A stretch of 64,000 nucleotides of DNA from Alligator mississippiensis (GCF_030867095.1 NC_081824.1:352134203-352198202); one strand, 5' to 3'; positions 24,501 to 31,591 are shown, counted from the first letter of the stretch. The notes: generated by a model not told the origin, from the letters alone. Program-made: numbers and translations.

Positions 24501-25824
24501 GGGCTGTAAGACCCTGGAGGCCCCAGGGAGGGGGCAGTAGTGTGTCCCCAGAGAGGGGGGCAATAAAGCAGGTTTGGCCTGCAAAGAGTAGGGTGTGCAG
24601 CAGCAGTCTGAAGGCCTGTGCATCAAGGGTGTTGAGTAGGGCTGAAGGGACAGTCTGAAGAGCAGCACACGGGCCAACCCCCAGGAGAAGGGTATGTTTG
24701 TAAAGTTTCCCAGTGAGGGGCTAGGGGCAGAGTCAGTGTTTGGAGAATTGGCTGGTCACCATCCAGATAAGGGTTGCAGAGGACATGAGAGGATGTGTGC
24801 TGGCCAGTCAAGGAATGAAAGTAGGCAAGCCTGATGGCCTATGTGGTCATTCAAGGCAGCAGGGAAGGTTGGGTGTGGCCCAGTGAGGGGCAGTGTGCAA
24901 AAGGCCCAGTGAGAGAGGGCAGAGTGAAAGAGGCTCCAGTGAGGGGGGGCAGTATGAGTGTGACCCCAAATAGGGTAGTGTGCAAGAGGTCCATTAGTGG
25001 ACTGAGTTTGTCCTGGCCTCAAGCCGGAGCTGTAATAATAAACTGGATTTTAAGAAACAACAAGTCATGGCAGGCAAGACTGGGCAGACTACCCTCCTTA
25101 GACAGTTGGGGAGGCCAACACAAGACCCAGCCCCGAGTTGGCCCCTTGTCACAGTATACAAATATTGAAAATTGTCATCACCATAAAAGCAATTCAGGAA
25201 ATAATATGCCCAAATACATTGGTTTGCATCATTTCAAAGAGTGCTCCTGAAACGATAAAAAGGTAGGCAGAGATTTTCATTAATTTCAAGAAATGACAAA
25301 AATAGCAAAATATTTAACCACAAAATTCAGCAGTATGTAAAACACATGAAATTCTCAGTAGTAGTCAGCTTTTTCTTTGTATGATTTCCTTTAGGTATTC
25401 ATCACAAGGACATTAAACCCATACCAAAATCTATTGTAGCAGCTTGCATCTCAGTCCCTGGTATCCTTGTGGCTATGATAATATTGATGCACATAGTTTC
25501 TTCGAAGTATTTGAAGAATAAAGAGTGAGTTGATGTTTGTTTCCCCATTGTATAAGTATATAGTTGCTAACAAGAGTTTGCAGCTAAAAATTCATGACTA
25601 TCTTTTGAATTCTGCAACACAAAATATTAACTTTTAATAGTAGAAGACAACTCTATACTATAAATTAGATTTCTGATGTAAGGAGTTAAGTTGTCATCCT
25701 AATTTGTAAAAAATGAACATGCTTTTCTGAAAATTTCTTTTTGAATTATTGCAGAGAACCAGCAAAAATTAATACTTCTAAAACTTGTGAAAGAGAGGTA
25801 CCCAAAAAGGTGAACTCAAAATAA
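3546..25824 (+). CDS. Unrecognised spliced gene for a single-pass membrane protein (partial, 5' exons not found)
   Basis: Six short open segments, each bounded by good splice sites, join in one frame: 3546-3602, 3900-3971, 21323-21439, 22153-22224, 25395-25524 and 25755-25824. The first four begin and end in phase 1; the fifth ends in phase 2. The predicted product has a Pro/Glu/Lys-rich presumed extracellular part made of exon-sized units, a hydrophobic helix of about 24 residues (SIVAACISVPGILVAMII and on), then a basic stretch KYLKNKE. A Lys after the helix suggests a type I orientation with the C-terminus inside. The start codon and any signal peptide are not visible and may lie left of the window or in an intron. 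It lies tail-to-tail with ATP11A. I do not recognise the family. CXorf66, a single-pass protein near ATP11C, came to mind because ATP11A and ATP11C are paralogues, but I see no firm sequence match. Confidence 0.5.
3900..3971 (+). CDS. Exon of unrecognised membrane-protein gene (72 bp, phase 1-1)
   Basis: Acceptor TTGATTGTAG and donor GTAAAT bound 72 bp. It reads VPKSAPYPLDLMHQILETYR and on, ending QRT plus one base, and joins in frame with the exons before and after. The next good exon is 17 kb away, a gap filled by repeats. A weak 23-nt candidate (6984-7006) also begins with a Val-Pro pair but is not phase-compatible at its 3' side. Confidence 0.5.
4223..5272. mobile_element. Non-autonomous DNA transposon, about 1.05 kb
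   Basis: The element opens with GGGTGAGTCTACATG and closes with AGTGTATACCCA. It is flanked by the 8-mers GCATTCCT and CCATTCCT, seven of eight matching, which fits a hAT-type 8-bp duplication. Its ends resemble those of the element at 23222-23915 (CTACACATGCTATTAAT near the start, CAGTAGATTAG and CAGTAAAT near the end). The GC-rich middle (about 4340-5100) is made of degenerate direct and inverted copies of a CAGCTGGGGGCTGGCTGG motif. The many short open frames there come from this composition and are not genes. Confidence 0.65.
5273..6325. other. Intronic sequence, nothing recognised
   Basis: AT-rich sequence with no supported exon, RNA gene or repeat end. A few phrases (GTGCAGTAAAC near 5930, for example) resemble MITE interiors but no boundaries can be drawn. 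Confidence 0.4.
6326..6386 (+). mobile_element. CR1 3'-end scrap
   Basis: About 60 bp match the last part of CR1 in sense orientation: GGGGTTGGACTAGATGACCTC, then CCCCTTCCAGCCCTA and the ATCTATGATTT tail. Short 5'-truncated CR1 ends of this kind are common. Confidence 0.75.
6387..7714. other. Intronic sequence, mostly unassigned
   Basis: No firm gene or repeat. A 23-nt candidate exon (6984-7006, acceptor TTTCTACAG, reading VPDWLRQ) is mentioned only because it starts like the two upstream exons of the plus-strand gene. Its donor is poor (GTTTTA) and its phase does not fit. Confidence 0.35.
7779..7979. mobile_element. MITE, about 200 bp, inside an old LINE
   Basis: The inverted ends read GGCCACATCTACACAAG and, from the right, AGGTGTGCTTACACAAG. 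The interior repeats the palindrome ACTGCGCAGT and the motif CTGCACAGTAGC. Flanks CACAG and TACAG may be a worn duplication. It belongs with the element at 8334-8570. Confidence 0.65.
8334..8570. mobile_element. MITE, about 237 bp, inside an old LINE
   Basis: The left end reads GGGCACACCTACACG; the right end read in reverse is AAGCATGTCTACGCG. The interior carries two copies of the palindrome CTACTGCGCAGT and an inverted pair TTTGGTTAACCAAAT. It interrupts a LINE between TAGTAAATA and TTCATATTCAC. Short TACTG occurs on both sides, so the exact target duplication is unclear. Confidence 0.65.
9171..10029 (+). mobile_element. Solo LTR (859 bp) with 5-bp target duplication
   Basis: An LTR fossil with TG and CA ends: it starts TGTGACAGGG and ends TTTCACA, and TAATG flanks it on both sides (9166-9170 and 10030-10034). 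A TATA-like TTTATAAGGG lies near 9396 and a polyadenylation signal AATAAA near 9950. Its start resembles the LTRs at 24071 and 32536 (TGTRRCAGGGCA). No internal retroelement sequence adjoins it, so recombination between two LTRs probably removed the rest. Confidence 0.75.
10817..10967 (-). repeat. Gypsy 3' LTR (left copy)
   Basis: Direct repeat of 13882-14032: both share AACAAGGAGTTA/CCAAGGAGTTA, TCTTATAAAAT, CTACTGATCTG and AAATGTAACAACTTATA in order, ending TATCCACA. Confidence 0.8.
11851..12634 (+). mobile_element. LTR of a second retroelement inserted in the Gypsy fossil
   Basis: It starts TGTAACAATG (or TGTAACAAGG at 11859) and ends TATTCAACA. It holds a TATA-like AGATAAAAAGC near 12305 and a polyadenylation signal AATAAA near 12587, the layout of an endogenous-retrovirus-type LTR. 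It lies within integrase-like sequence of the Gypsy element, so it is younger than that element. No clear target duplication or internal part was found, and about 0.25 kb of unassigned pyrimidine-rich sequence adjoins it on the left. Confidence 0.6.
12498..12535. repeat. (TG)n microsatellite
   Basis: A TG run interrupted by CGCGCG, inside the LTR at 11851-12634. Confidence 0.9.
13340..13456. mobile_element. Half copy of the CAGGGATCC hAT MITE
   Basis: It matches the right half of the complete MITE at 31592-31774: GTTTCATTTTAATCACGGAA, then GTGGATTTTGGGTTAC and the terminal GAGAAAACCAGGATCCTTG. The left terminal repeat is missing. Confidence 0.65.
13865..13881 (-). other. Gypsy primer-binding site, tRNA-Leu(UAA)-like
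   Basis: The plus strand reads CCCCACTCCTGGTACCA, which is the acceptor-stem end plus CCA of vertebrate tRNA-Leu(UAA) as I remember it. The element strand is therefore complementary to that tRNA, directly abutting the LTR. Confidence 0.7.
13882..14032 (-). repeat. Gypsy 5' LTR (right copy)
   Basis: Partner of 10817-10967. In element orientation it is the 5' LTR because the primer-binding site lies immediately inside it. Confidence 0.8.
14936..15800 (-). mobile_element. CR1 LINE fragment (linker and reverse transcriptase N-terminal part)
   Basis: On the minus strand, two long frames encode the endonuclease-RT linker (KAEMELGLATQIKDNKKSFF, about 15600) and the start of the reverse transcriptase (WKRANVVPIFKKGRKEDPGN at about 15200; FLDFRKAFNTVSH at about 14960). 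A frame change separates them. Both the 3' end of ORF2 with the tail and the 5' half are absent, which is unusual because CR1 copies normally keep their 3' end. Later deletion is likely. It closely resembles the copy at 40964-43345. Confidence 0.85.
16352..16490. repeat. Interspersed repeat (TATCTTTTATTGGACCAA family)
   Basis: It shares GAGGCAAGGATTTTT, TATCTTTTATTGGACCAA and a CTTTTTCAGGTC block with a second copy at 62785-63070. The phrase is common in reptile genomes. I could not place it in a superfamily. Confidence 0.6.
16890..19790 (-). pseudogene. CR1 ORF2 (endonuclease and reverse transcriptase), broken
   Basis: Read from right to left: endonuclease N-terminal part with KKGGGVALSV-like sequence near 19450; GVYYRPPNQ and VVMGDFKYPDISW (19190-19300); the endonuclease GDSDHELI motif near 19010; the linker (18307-18744, KLHLASHIKDKKKSFLRYVG); the RT start near 18150-18250; then FADDTKLWG, the YxDD-type catalytic motif, with IPQGSVLG upstream (17262-17819); and the C-terminal RPQLEYCIQFW block. 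The last part (16887-17186, PRTWNRLPPEVV) is in another frame. At least four frames are needed to cover the region, so several frameshifts have accumulated. Confidence 0.85.
19798..20867 (-). pseudogene. CR1 ORF1 with SGNH-type esterase domain, one frameshift
   Basis: The main frame (20003-20845) has a Cys-rich segment (CRGCLACF and PCEVC), a short coiled-coil-like region, and an SGNH-hydrolase/esterase start: VVIVGDSLLRG with the GDS nucleophile motif, then HMGMNDMTR as the G-x-N-D block. The expected terminal D-x-x-H motif (DGLHLTPLG) is present but in a different frame at 19795-20013, so one frameshift lies near 20010-20060. CR1 ORF1 proteins are known to carry such an esterase-like domain and are thought to help bind RNA or lipid during retrotransposition. 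Confidence 0.85.
21323..21439 (+). CDS. Exon of unrecognised membrane-protein gene (117 bp, phase 1-1)
   Basis: Acceptor TTTCTCTTTAAAG and donor GTAATA. In phase 1 it reads EKEESSEKEKKTQILLKGRS and continues to FEATSML, highly charged and disordered-looking. It joins in frame to the exon at 3900-3971 and to the next at 22153. The CR1 5' end lies only about 48 bp upstream, so the acceptor's pyrimidine tract borders the insertion. Confidence 0.55.
22153..22224 (+). CDS. Exon of unrecognised membrane-protein gene (72 bp, phase 1-1)
   Basis: Acceptor TTTTCTCTTTAACAG and donor GTAAAT. It reads EPQSVSEKADIKNPKIYAFF followed by KKNE. Same length and phase as the exon at 3900-3971. Confidence 0.55.
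22225..23221. other. Intronic AT-rich sequence
   Basis: No exon or repeat boundary seen. It ends at the MITE that begins at 23222. Confidence 0.4.
23222..23915. mobile_element. Non-autonomous DNA transposon, about 0.69 kb
   Basis: It starts GGGTTCATCTACACATG and its reversed right end reads GGGATTTACATCTACATG. End-proximal sequence matches the family of 4223-5272 (CTATTAATACGCTGGAAGC; AAGTAGATTAGTCTACTGG; CAGTAAATCATC). The centre is GC-rich with repeated and inverted CTGAGATC/GGGACCATATCCCAG phrases. No convincing target duplication. Confidence 0.6.
24071..25153 (+). mobile_element. Solo LTR (1083 bp) with 5-bp target duplication
   Basis: An LTR fossil from TGTGGCAGGG to CTTGTCACA, flanked by GTATA at 24066-24070 and 25154-25158. 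A polyadenylation signal AATAAA lies near 25037. The middle is a degenerate minisatellite of CCAGTGAGGGGCAGTG-like units, the same design as in the 5' LTR of the element at 32536, so the two are probably related families. No internal sequence remains. It lies in the intron before the transmembrane exon of the plus-strand gene. Confidence 0.8.
25395..25524 (+). CDS. Transmembrane exon of unrecognised gene (130 bp, phase 1-2)
   Basis: Acceptor TTTCCTTTAG and donor GTGAGT. It reads GIHHKDIKPIPKSIVAACIS, then PGILVAMIILMHIVSS and KYLKNK. A helix of about 24 hydrophobic residues is followed by three lysines in seven residues, the pattern of a type I single-pass protein. It is the strongest functional clue in this gene. 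Confidence 0.6.
25755..25824 (+). CDS. Last coding exon start; frame ends at TAA 25822-25824
   Basis: Acceptor TTATTGCAG. With the two bases carried over it reads EEPAKINTSKTCEREVPKK, then VNSK and a stop. If real, the protein has a cytoplasmic tail of only about 35 residues. Downstream sequence stays codon-like in other frames (see 25821-26458), so the original tail was probably longer. Confidence 0.45.
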
Positions 25825-26458
25825 TCTCAGAAACAAATTCTAAAAAAACAGAAAAAGACACTGAGGCAGTAAAAAAATCAACCTTTTCCCCAAAAAATGA
25901 ATCAACTCCCAGTACATTTAATCACCACAGGAATCTAAGAAAAATGGGAAACACTTGAAAACTGCAGTAAAACAACCAGTAAAAAAATATTTCTCCGTTA
26001 ACTGACCACCAATAACAAATGGAAATTCATCAACTTCAGCTAAACCTTTGAACTTTGAACAACCCCTTGGCAACTACTCATCCTCCAAAATGAAAACTTA
26101 CAAGAACCATAGAACTAGGCCTAGAACTTCAAAAATAACTCGTCACAAACCAAGACAACCTTCTGCTGCCCCTGAAGAACTTGGTTATAAAAGACTTCAG
26201 GATACAGATGAAAAATTGCCAAGGCATAATAAACATAGATCCACATCTACAAAATATAATATGGCTCATGCAGATTGTCCAGCTCAGGATGGCTACAGCA
26301 GTCTTTCAAATCCTGGTTATTCTTCATTGGATGTATCCAATTCTTTAGATGCATCCACAAAAATGTATCAGTCGCAGATATCCCTACAGAATGGTCCAGA
26401 GGTTCTGTGTCACCAGAACAGAAAGGATTCTTTTAGCTCAGATTCATATTCTAATTAG
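25821..26458 (+). pseudogene. Decayed C-terminal coding region of the membrane-protein gene
   Basis: After the TAA at 25822 the sequence continues open in the next frame (IISETNSKKTEKDTEAVKKS) until TGA 25956-25958. It then reads on in a third frame (KNGKHLKTAVKQPVKK) through a TGA at 26003-26005 to the TAG at 26456-26458. That last part includes a clean 137-codon stretch, rich in Lys, Arg, Ser and Tyr with GYSSLSNPGYSSLD-type repeats. Composition and lack of repeats suggest one former exon with two frame changes and one in-frame stop. Assembly error or a shortened but working gene are alternatives. Confidence 0.5.
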
Positions 26459-26499
26459 AGTACTAGTAGCATTCATTCAATTAAGCTCTTACTTGATCA

Positions 26500-26787
26500 C
26501 AGGGATCCTGGTTTTCTCCGATTAAAAAAAAATCCAGAATTTTCTGATTTAACCGCCCCCCCCACCACCTTTGTCCATGATTAAAATGAAACGCCACTAA
26601 ATATATATATTGTCCATGATTAAAATGAAACACCACTAATATATATAAGTGGTGTTTCATTTTAATCATGGACAAAGGTATATATATAGTGGTGTTTCAT
26701 TTTAATCATGGACAAAGGTGGAATTGGAGGTTTTGTTTAAATCAGAAAATTTTGGAGTTTTTTATCAGAGAAAATCAGGACCCCTGT
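26500..26787. mobile_element. hAT-type MITE with a long internal hairpin
   Basis: The ends CAGGGATCCTGGTTTTCTC and (reversed) CAGGGGTCCTGATTTTCTC are inverted copies; flanks CTTGATCA and AATGATCA match at six of eight. Inside, the unit TTGTCCATGATTAAAATG occurs twice in one orientation and twice as CATTTTAATCATGGACAA (about 26560-26720), a near-perfect palindrome joined by TATATA runs. It lies between the stop and polyadenylation signal of the plus-strand gene, so it would be in the 3' UTR. Confidence 0.75.
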
Positions 26788-26895
26788 AATGATCAGTGAT
26801 ATCCAGCAGCATTTCATACCAGTCATTTTACAATGTATGATCATGATATTAGCCCTGGAGGTATTTTTTTTTCTTTTCTAGTTTGTAATTGAATT

Positions 26896-26905
26896 AATAA
26901 ATAAA
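26896..26905 (+). terminator. Candidate polyadenylation signal of plus-strand gene
   Basis: AATAAATAAA, two overlapping AATAAA signals about 440 bp after the last coding-like sequence, followed by T-rich sequence. Confidence 0.45.
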
Positions 26906-28330
26906 TGTATTATTGAATTAGAGTTTCATACTTGATAATCTTGCGAATAGTCCCTGGACTGGTGATGACAGCCTGCAGAGTAACAAACTGGCTTACACAC
27001 AAAGGTTAGAAATGAGCTACATGAGATTCTTTGCTTCCCCGTTTCCTCTCCAAAAAAATACTGGGATAGAAGACATACAAATCTGGCCAGTTCTGCAAGG
27101 GCCAGCGCTCTGCCTCCACAGAGCTCATAGGAAGATCTAGGCTTAAAAGGACAGTTGTCAGAGCATCACTTATTTGTGGCCTAACATGCCTGAAGATGCA
27201 CCGTAACAGGCGCTACCTCCATAGTAGCAGCCTGCATACAAGACTCATCACTTTTTTTACAGGATTGTAAAAAGGCAAGACTCAGTTATAAAACACCCTT
27301 AGTTAATGTTGTAATACTGATAGCATAAGAGAGATGCAGAGAAGAGACTCATATTGAATGTATGCACCAAAGATTTTTGTCAAAGGTTTATGTCATGATT
27401 TTTTTCTCTCCAGGGAAAACATTTTATCAGACATTATTTTTATCATACTGCAGGTACTGTGGAATTCAGAAGAAACCCCAGGAATTATATCCTTTCTTTA
27501 AAATGAGCCAAGGTTGACTGTTGCATTTCCAGAGGAAATTAGACAGTTGCAGATTATGGAAAAAAATATTCATTCAAGCTATGAAATTAATAAGAAAAAG
27601 ACCAAGAGGAAACAGTTATTTTAAAGAGTCCAGTTTAAATACCACCACAGAATACAGACCTCCTAGCAAAACAGCACACAGGGAAATCCAGGGAGCTACG
27701 GAAAACATAAGTCTTGGAAAAGCACAGGACTGAATGGGCCAGCTGTCAAATGTTATATAAGTTTTTTAGATGGTCTGGCATCACCACTATTCTTCTGGGG
27801 CAGGGAAAACCAAGCTGGTCCCTTGTGCTCTAAGGTTTAATGCTGTATAGTTCTGCCCAGAGTAGCAGTCCACACAAACTAAAACCATAGGCTCCTCCCA
27901 GGATACTCAAGAGCAGTTTTGTATGGAGAACTCGGACTGCAAACACAACATGGTAAAACAATGCCACTTCTAAAGGCTTCTTCATCCATTGTTTTTGAAG
28001 TACTTTACAGAGACAGCTAAATACAATTATCCCCTTTTGCCGCTGAGGTATAAAGAAGGGCCTCTTCTGGATCACAGCAGTGAAGCAATGATGCAGCCAA
28101 AAACATGAGAAGGCAGGAAGAATGATTTTGTGTTTAAGGTGGTGAACTTGTACCCAAAAAGGAATTCAATTCTCAATTCTGCACAGCCTTGGGCACAGGC
28201 TTGCTAGTCAATGGACTAACATTAAACATCTGCTTATAGGCTTCCTGAATCTGCCTCAAGGCTTTGCCTGTAAGAACTGGAATAGTAATGCTTCCGTGCA
28301 GCATGGGAGTGCTGTAAAGATAAAATCATT
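26906..28330. other. Intergenic sequence, nothing firm
   Basis: No supported gene. A 70-codon frame at 27521-27733 has no family resemblance and poor context; I read it as chance. Confidence 0.4.
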
Positions 28331-28655
28331 GGGCGTCTATACATGTGTTCCGGGGCGGGTGCTTTAATTAGAGTGGCTCTGAGAGCCGCTTTAAATTAAA
28401 GTGCCCTCAGCATTACTTGTATTCAGTGCCCCGTGCTTCAAAGTGGCAGCAGGGGCACTTAGACTAAAGCTTGTTTGACTAGCTTTAAAGTGCCCACACC
28501 ACAATTTTGAAATGTGAGGATGCTGAACACACATGATGTGGAGGCTGCTGGAGTGCATTCATTAGCACACTTCAGCAAACTTGCAGCACACACAAATAAT
28601 CAAGTATGCTCTGATACGTGCTAATTATCACACTCTTTCATGTGTACAGGTGCCC
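28331..28655. mobile_element. MITE, second copy of the 2414-2729 family
   Basis: Ends GGGCGTCTATACATG and (reversed) GGGCACCTGTACACATG, flanked by ATT on both sides. It shares the interior order of the copy at 2414-2729, including TTTAATTAG, CTCTGAGAGCC, CTAAAGCTTGTTTGA and TTTAAAGTGCCC. Confidence 0.7.
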
Positions 28656-28759
28656 ATTAATTCTGGGAGGCATTCTCTGACTATGAGGCTAGCAAGAGAG
28701 AGAGTGCCTAGGTTCCTTCCAGACCTCCTTTTGTGTGACTCTGGGCCCCACTATGTGTG

Positions 28760-29200
28760 CAGGTAAAGGCACGGTAAGATCTAATGTGCAATTCATACAA
28801 TTGAACCTCCTGTTATGCCACGCATATATGGCAGGAGGCATGATTGTGGGATCGCACAGTAGATCACATTGCACCTTATTTCCAGTTCAGGAGCAACCCA
28901 ATCCCAGGCTCCCCCTGTGCTGGCAAAAAGCAATGTCCCATGGCTGGGAACCTTCTCAGTTGAGGGGCTCCTGGCTGCGGGGGCACCCCATGCACCCCTG
29001 GCAGCTGAGGGATCCTGGCAGCTTTTTCACACCCCTCCCTCCGCCCCAGTGCAGCAGCATCTCCCAGCAGCTGGGGCTATGAGTCCCCAAGTTGTGGGAC
29101 TCCCAGCCATGGCTGGGAAAGGTGCACCCATTGACTAGCCACCCTCAACTGACAGGGCTCCCAGCTGCAGAGGAAACCCTCTACATGTGCAAATTAAAGC
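28760..29200 (+). repeat. Non-autonomous repeat, copy 1 (inverted copy at 63690-64000)
   Basis: Blocks AAGATCTAATGTGCAATT, GGCATGATTGTGGGATCG and CCCAGGCTCCCCCTGTGCTGG recur in the same order on the other strand at the right edge of the window. Probably a MITE; ends not defined. Confidence 0.55.
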
Positions 29201-29228
29201 TAGACAGCAACCAGTTATAAAGTTAACA

Positions 29229-29713
29229 CAGGTGACCCTCACCATTCATGGGGGATATGTTCTCGTATCCCCTGTGAATGGCAAAATCCACAAATAAGGA
29301 ATTAGGTCCTTCCAGGAATCAGGTCCTTGGGTGATGCCTCTATAACCATCTTTCTTCTTTCTAGGACTGGCAAAGAAGCCTAAGGTTCTGCCCCAAGTAA
29401 ACTCTGCTATTTATGTAACTTGGGTTGCAGAAAGCCTTACCCTGGCCCTTCTAAAATGAGCTTATGTGATAAGCTTTTCCAGAGTGAAGCATCCATTGCA
29501 TAGAGTTATTAAAATGAGTTCAGTGGAGACATAGAGAGTCCCAGCGCAGTTCTCCCAGTGGCTGGGGGGGGAGGGGCACGGCTCCGGTGGCAGCAAGCAC
29601 GGAGCTCCGGAGGAGCTCCTGTAAGTGCATAAAGTGTATTTAAAATGCGAGTTCAGCATTCACAAATATTTGAAACCGTGAATGCTGAACCCGTGAATAG
29701 CAAGGGTTTCCTG
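29229..29713. mobile_element. Tigger/mariner-like short element
   Basis: The left end CAGGTGACCCTCACCATTCA and reversed right end CAGGAAACCCTTGCTATTCA are inverted copies of about 20 bp, and TA follows the right end. The style of the ends fits pogo/Tigger-type non-autonomous elements. The left arm of a large inverted duplication lies inside it. Confidence 0.55.
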
Positions 29714-30084
29714 TACACATTTTCAAGGTCAAATTTTATAGCTGGTTGGAGCTTTCTATTGTGTGATAGCTACTTTGCATGCGTTTTTGCTGGTCTCCAG
29801 GTAATTCCTTAATTAACAAGTTAATTGCTCAATACCTGTAACACGTAGATGGGGGCCTCTATATCTCCACTGAGCTCACTTTAATAACTCTATGCAATGG
29901 ATGCTTTACTCTGGGAAAGCTTATATAATAAGCTCATTTTGGAAGGGCCAGAGTAAGGCTTTCTGCAACTCAAGGTACATAAATAGTGGAGTTTACTTGG
30001 GGCAGAACCTTAGGCTTCTTTGCCAGTCCTAGAAAGGAGAAAGATGGTTGTAGAGGCATCACCTAAGGACCTGATTCCTGGAAG
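29309..30084. repeat. Large inverted repeat, 228-bp arms
   Basis: Arm 1 (29309-29536) and arm 2 (29857-30084) are reverse complements, by eye about nine tenths identical over 228 bp, with a spacer of about 320 bp. Shared landmarks are GGACTGGCAAAGAAGCCTAA, CTGCCCCAAGTAAACTC and GCATCCATTGCATAGAGTTA in arm 1 and their complements in arm 2. A transcript through it could fold into a long double strand. Confidence 0.85.
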
Positions 30085-30194
30085 CCAGGATTATATTGAC
30101 ACTAGTCTAAAACAGGCTCCTCTTTCAGCTACATTTTAAAGGAAAACAGCGAGCTCTCTTGGTTCTTTCTAAGAATGGGGGTAAGCACCTGTGT

Positions 30195-30645
30195 TATCAC
30201 TTCAAATTGTAACAGTCAATGGAAAACAGTGCTTTAGAGCAGATGCAATATATTCATTATGCCTTTGGGTACAAATCTGTACTGTATATCCATCAAGTGT
30301 CCTTTCTTACTCAAACTACTTACAGGTATAGGTTAAATGCTGTATCAAGAAGATGCAGTGAATCTGGTGTCCGGCTGAATTAAAGAAAAGTTTATTTGGA
30401 TAGTGCTACATTTTAAGTGACTGTTTGCACAAACTGTTTTCTTTCTTTATTTTTCCTTTTTTTTGTGTTGTTATCACTAGTCTGGTCCAAAGTGCTACAT
30501 TAAGACTGTATAAAGGCACAGGCCAAAACATGGCTGTGGGGAGTGGGGAGCAGGGAAGCAGAGGGCACTGTCACAGAAGGGCTGAGTTCTGTTCTGTGGT
30601 GTCCTGGACACATGTCCCTGGAGTTTTTAGTGCTTTACTTGGCAT
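30195..30645 (+). repeat. Unclassified interspersed repeat, copy 2
   Basis: Matches 1230-2100: CACTTCAAATTGTAAC, then TGGAAAACAGTGCTTTAG, GGCTGAATTAAAGAAAAG, TGTTATCACTAG and GCTGAGTTCTGTTCTGTGG in the same order. The CTATATAAGG box of copy 1 corresponds to ACTGTATAAAGGCACAGG here. Confidence 0.6.
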
Positions 30646-31591
30646 TTCGCAATATTATTTTAACCTTTATTGTTGTTGTTGTTTTCAATGCGTCCATTAC
30701 TGTAGCCACAACAAGGTTAGGCCATCTTGCAAATTGTACCACACTAGGTGTAGGTATGCAGTAGCACTGTCTGATGAACAGTTCTCTCATGCTAGCCGAT
30801 TCTACTAGCTGACTCTAGGGACTCCAATTCTGTTCCAAGGTTTGTTTCTGGTCCTTCAAACACAAAAGCAAAACAGACATTCACCAAGTTTTCAGAGAAG
30901 AGGAATGAATAAAAACACTTCTCTTCTGCAGGCTATAGCTGAACTTTAATTTGGCACGGAAGTGAAACAGTGTTCCCTTAAAGGCATGTGTTTTACTACA
31001 CATTGAACTATTGATTTATAATAGTTGAAAATGAAATATGCACTTGTGGGGCTGGGAAAAATTGCCGCCAAAATATGTAGGATGCATACTTGCAAATCAG
31101 TCTTCTTTCACGATCAGGCATTCTGCTGACCTCTTATTCTCTACGCACATTTCAATCGTGTTATTTGAAATTTATGATGAGTGGATCACTTTGAATTGAA
31201 TTTTCCATCCTCTGGCATTCCAAACCTCTAAAAAAGATGACATTTATGACTAGAAACAAATTTCTACACCAAACTGTTCCTCTGGTTGGTGAGCAGTTGA
31301 CCAGGCTTTTCCTGCCTACAACTATCCTTCATTAGAGAAAAATGAATCAATCTCTGGCTTGCATATCTATTTTTAAAAAGGCAGAGTGACCCATGTATGA
31401 TAGGAAGTCTTCATAAGCACTGCCATGCTTTTCTTTAATACAAGGTAGCACAATGTAAGATCAGGAAATGGCTTAGCTTAACAAGGTTTCAAGATTAAAT
31501 TACTTATTGAAACAGCTTATTGTGGAACACAACATCAGCTGTTCCTGGTTGAGTTGCTGTCCAACAGCAATCATATGGTGGTACACATGTG
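30646..31591. other. Intergenic sequence, nothing recognised
   Basis: AT-rich, no supported gene, RNA or repeat boundary. Confidence 0.4.

Noticed and set aside
24834-25250. 138-codon plus-strand frame
   Set aside because: It spans the end of the solo LTR and its minisatellite; no domain can be seen.
26500-26787. CRISPR-like array because of four near-identical 35-bp units
   Set aside because: The units are in opposing orientation within a transposon with inverted ends, in eukaryotic DNA.
27521-27733. 70-codon frame as an extra exon of the plus-strand gene
   Set aside because: It lies beyond the polyadenylation signal, and the composition and splice context give no support.
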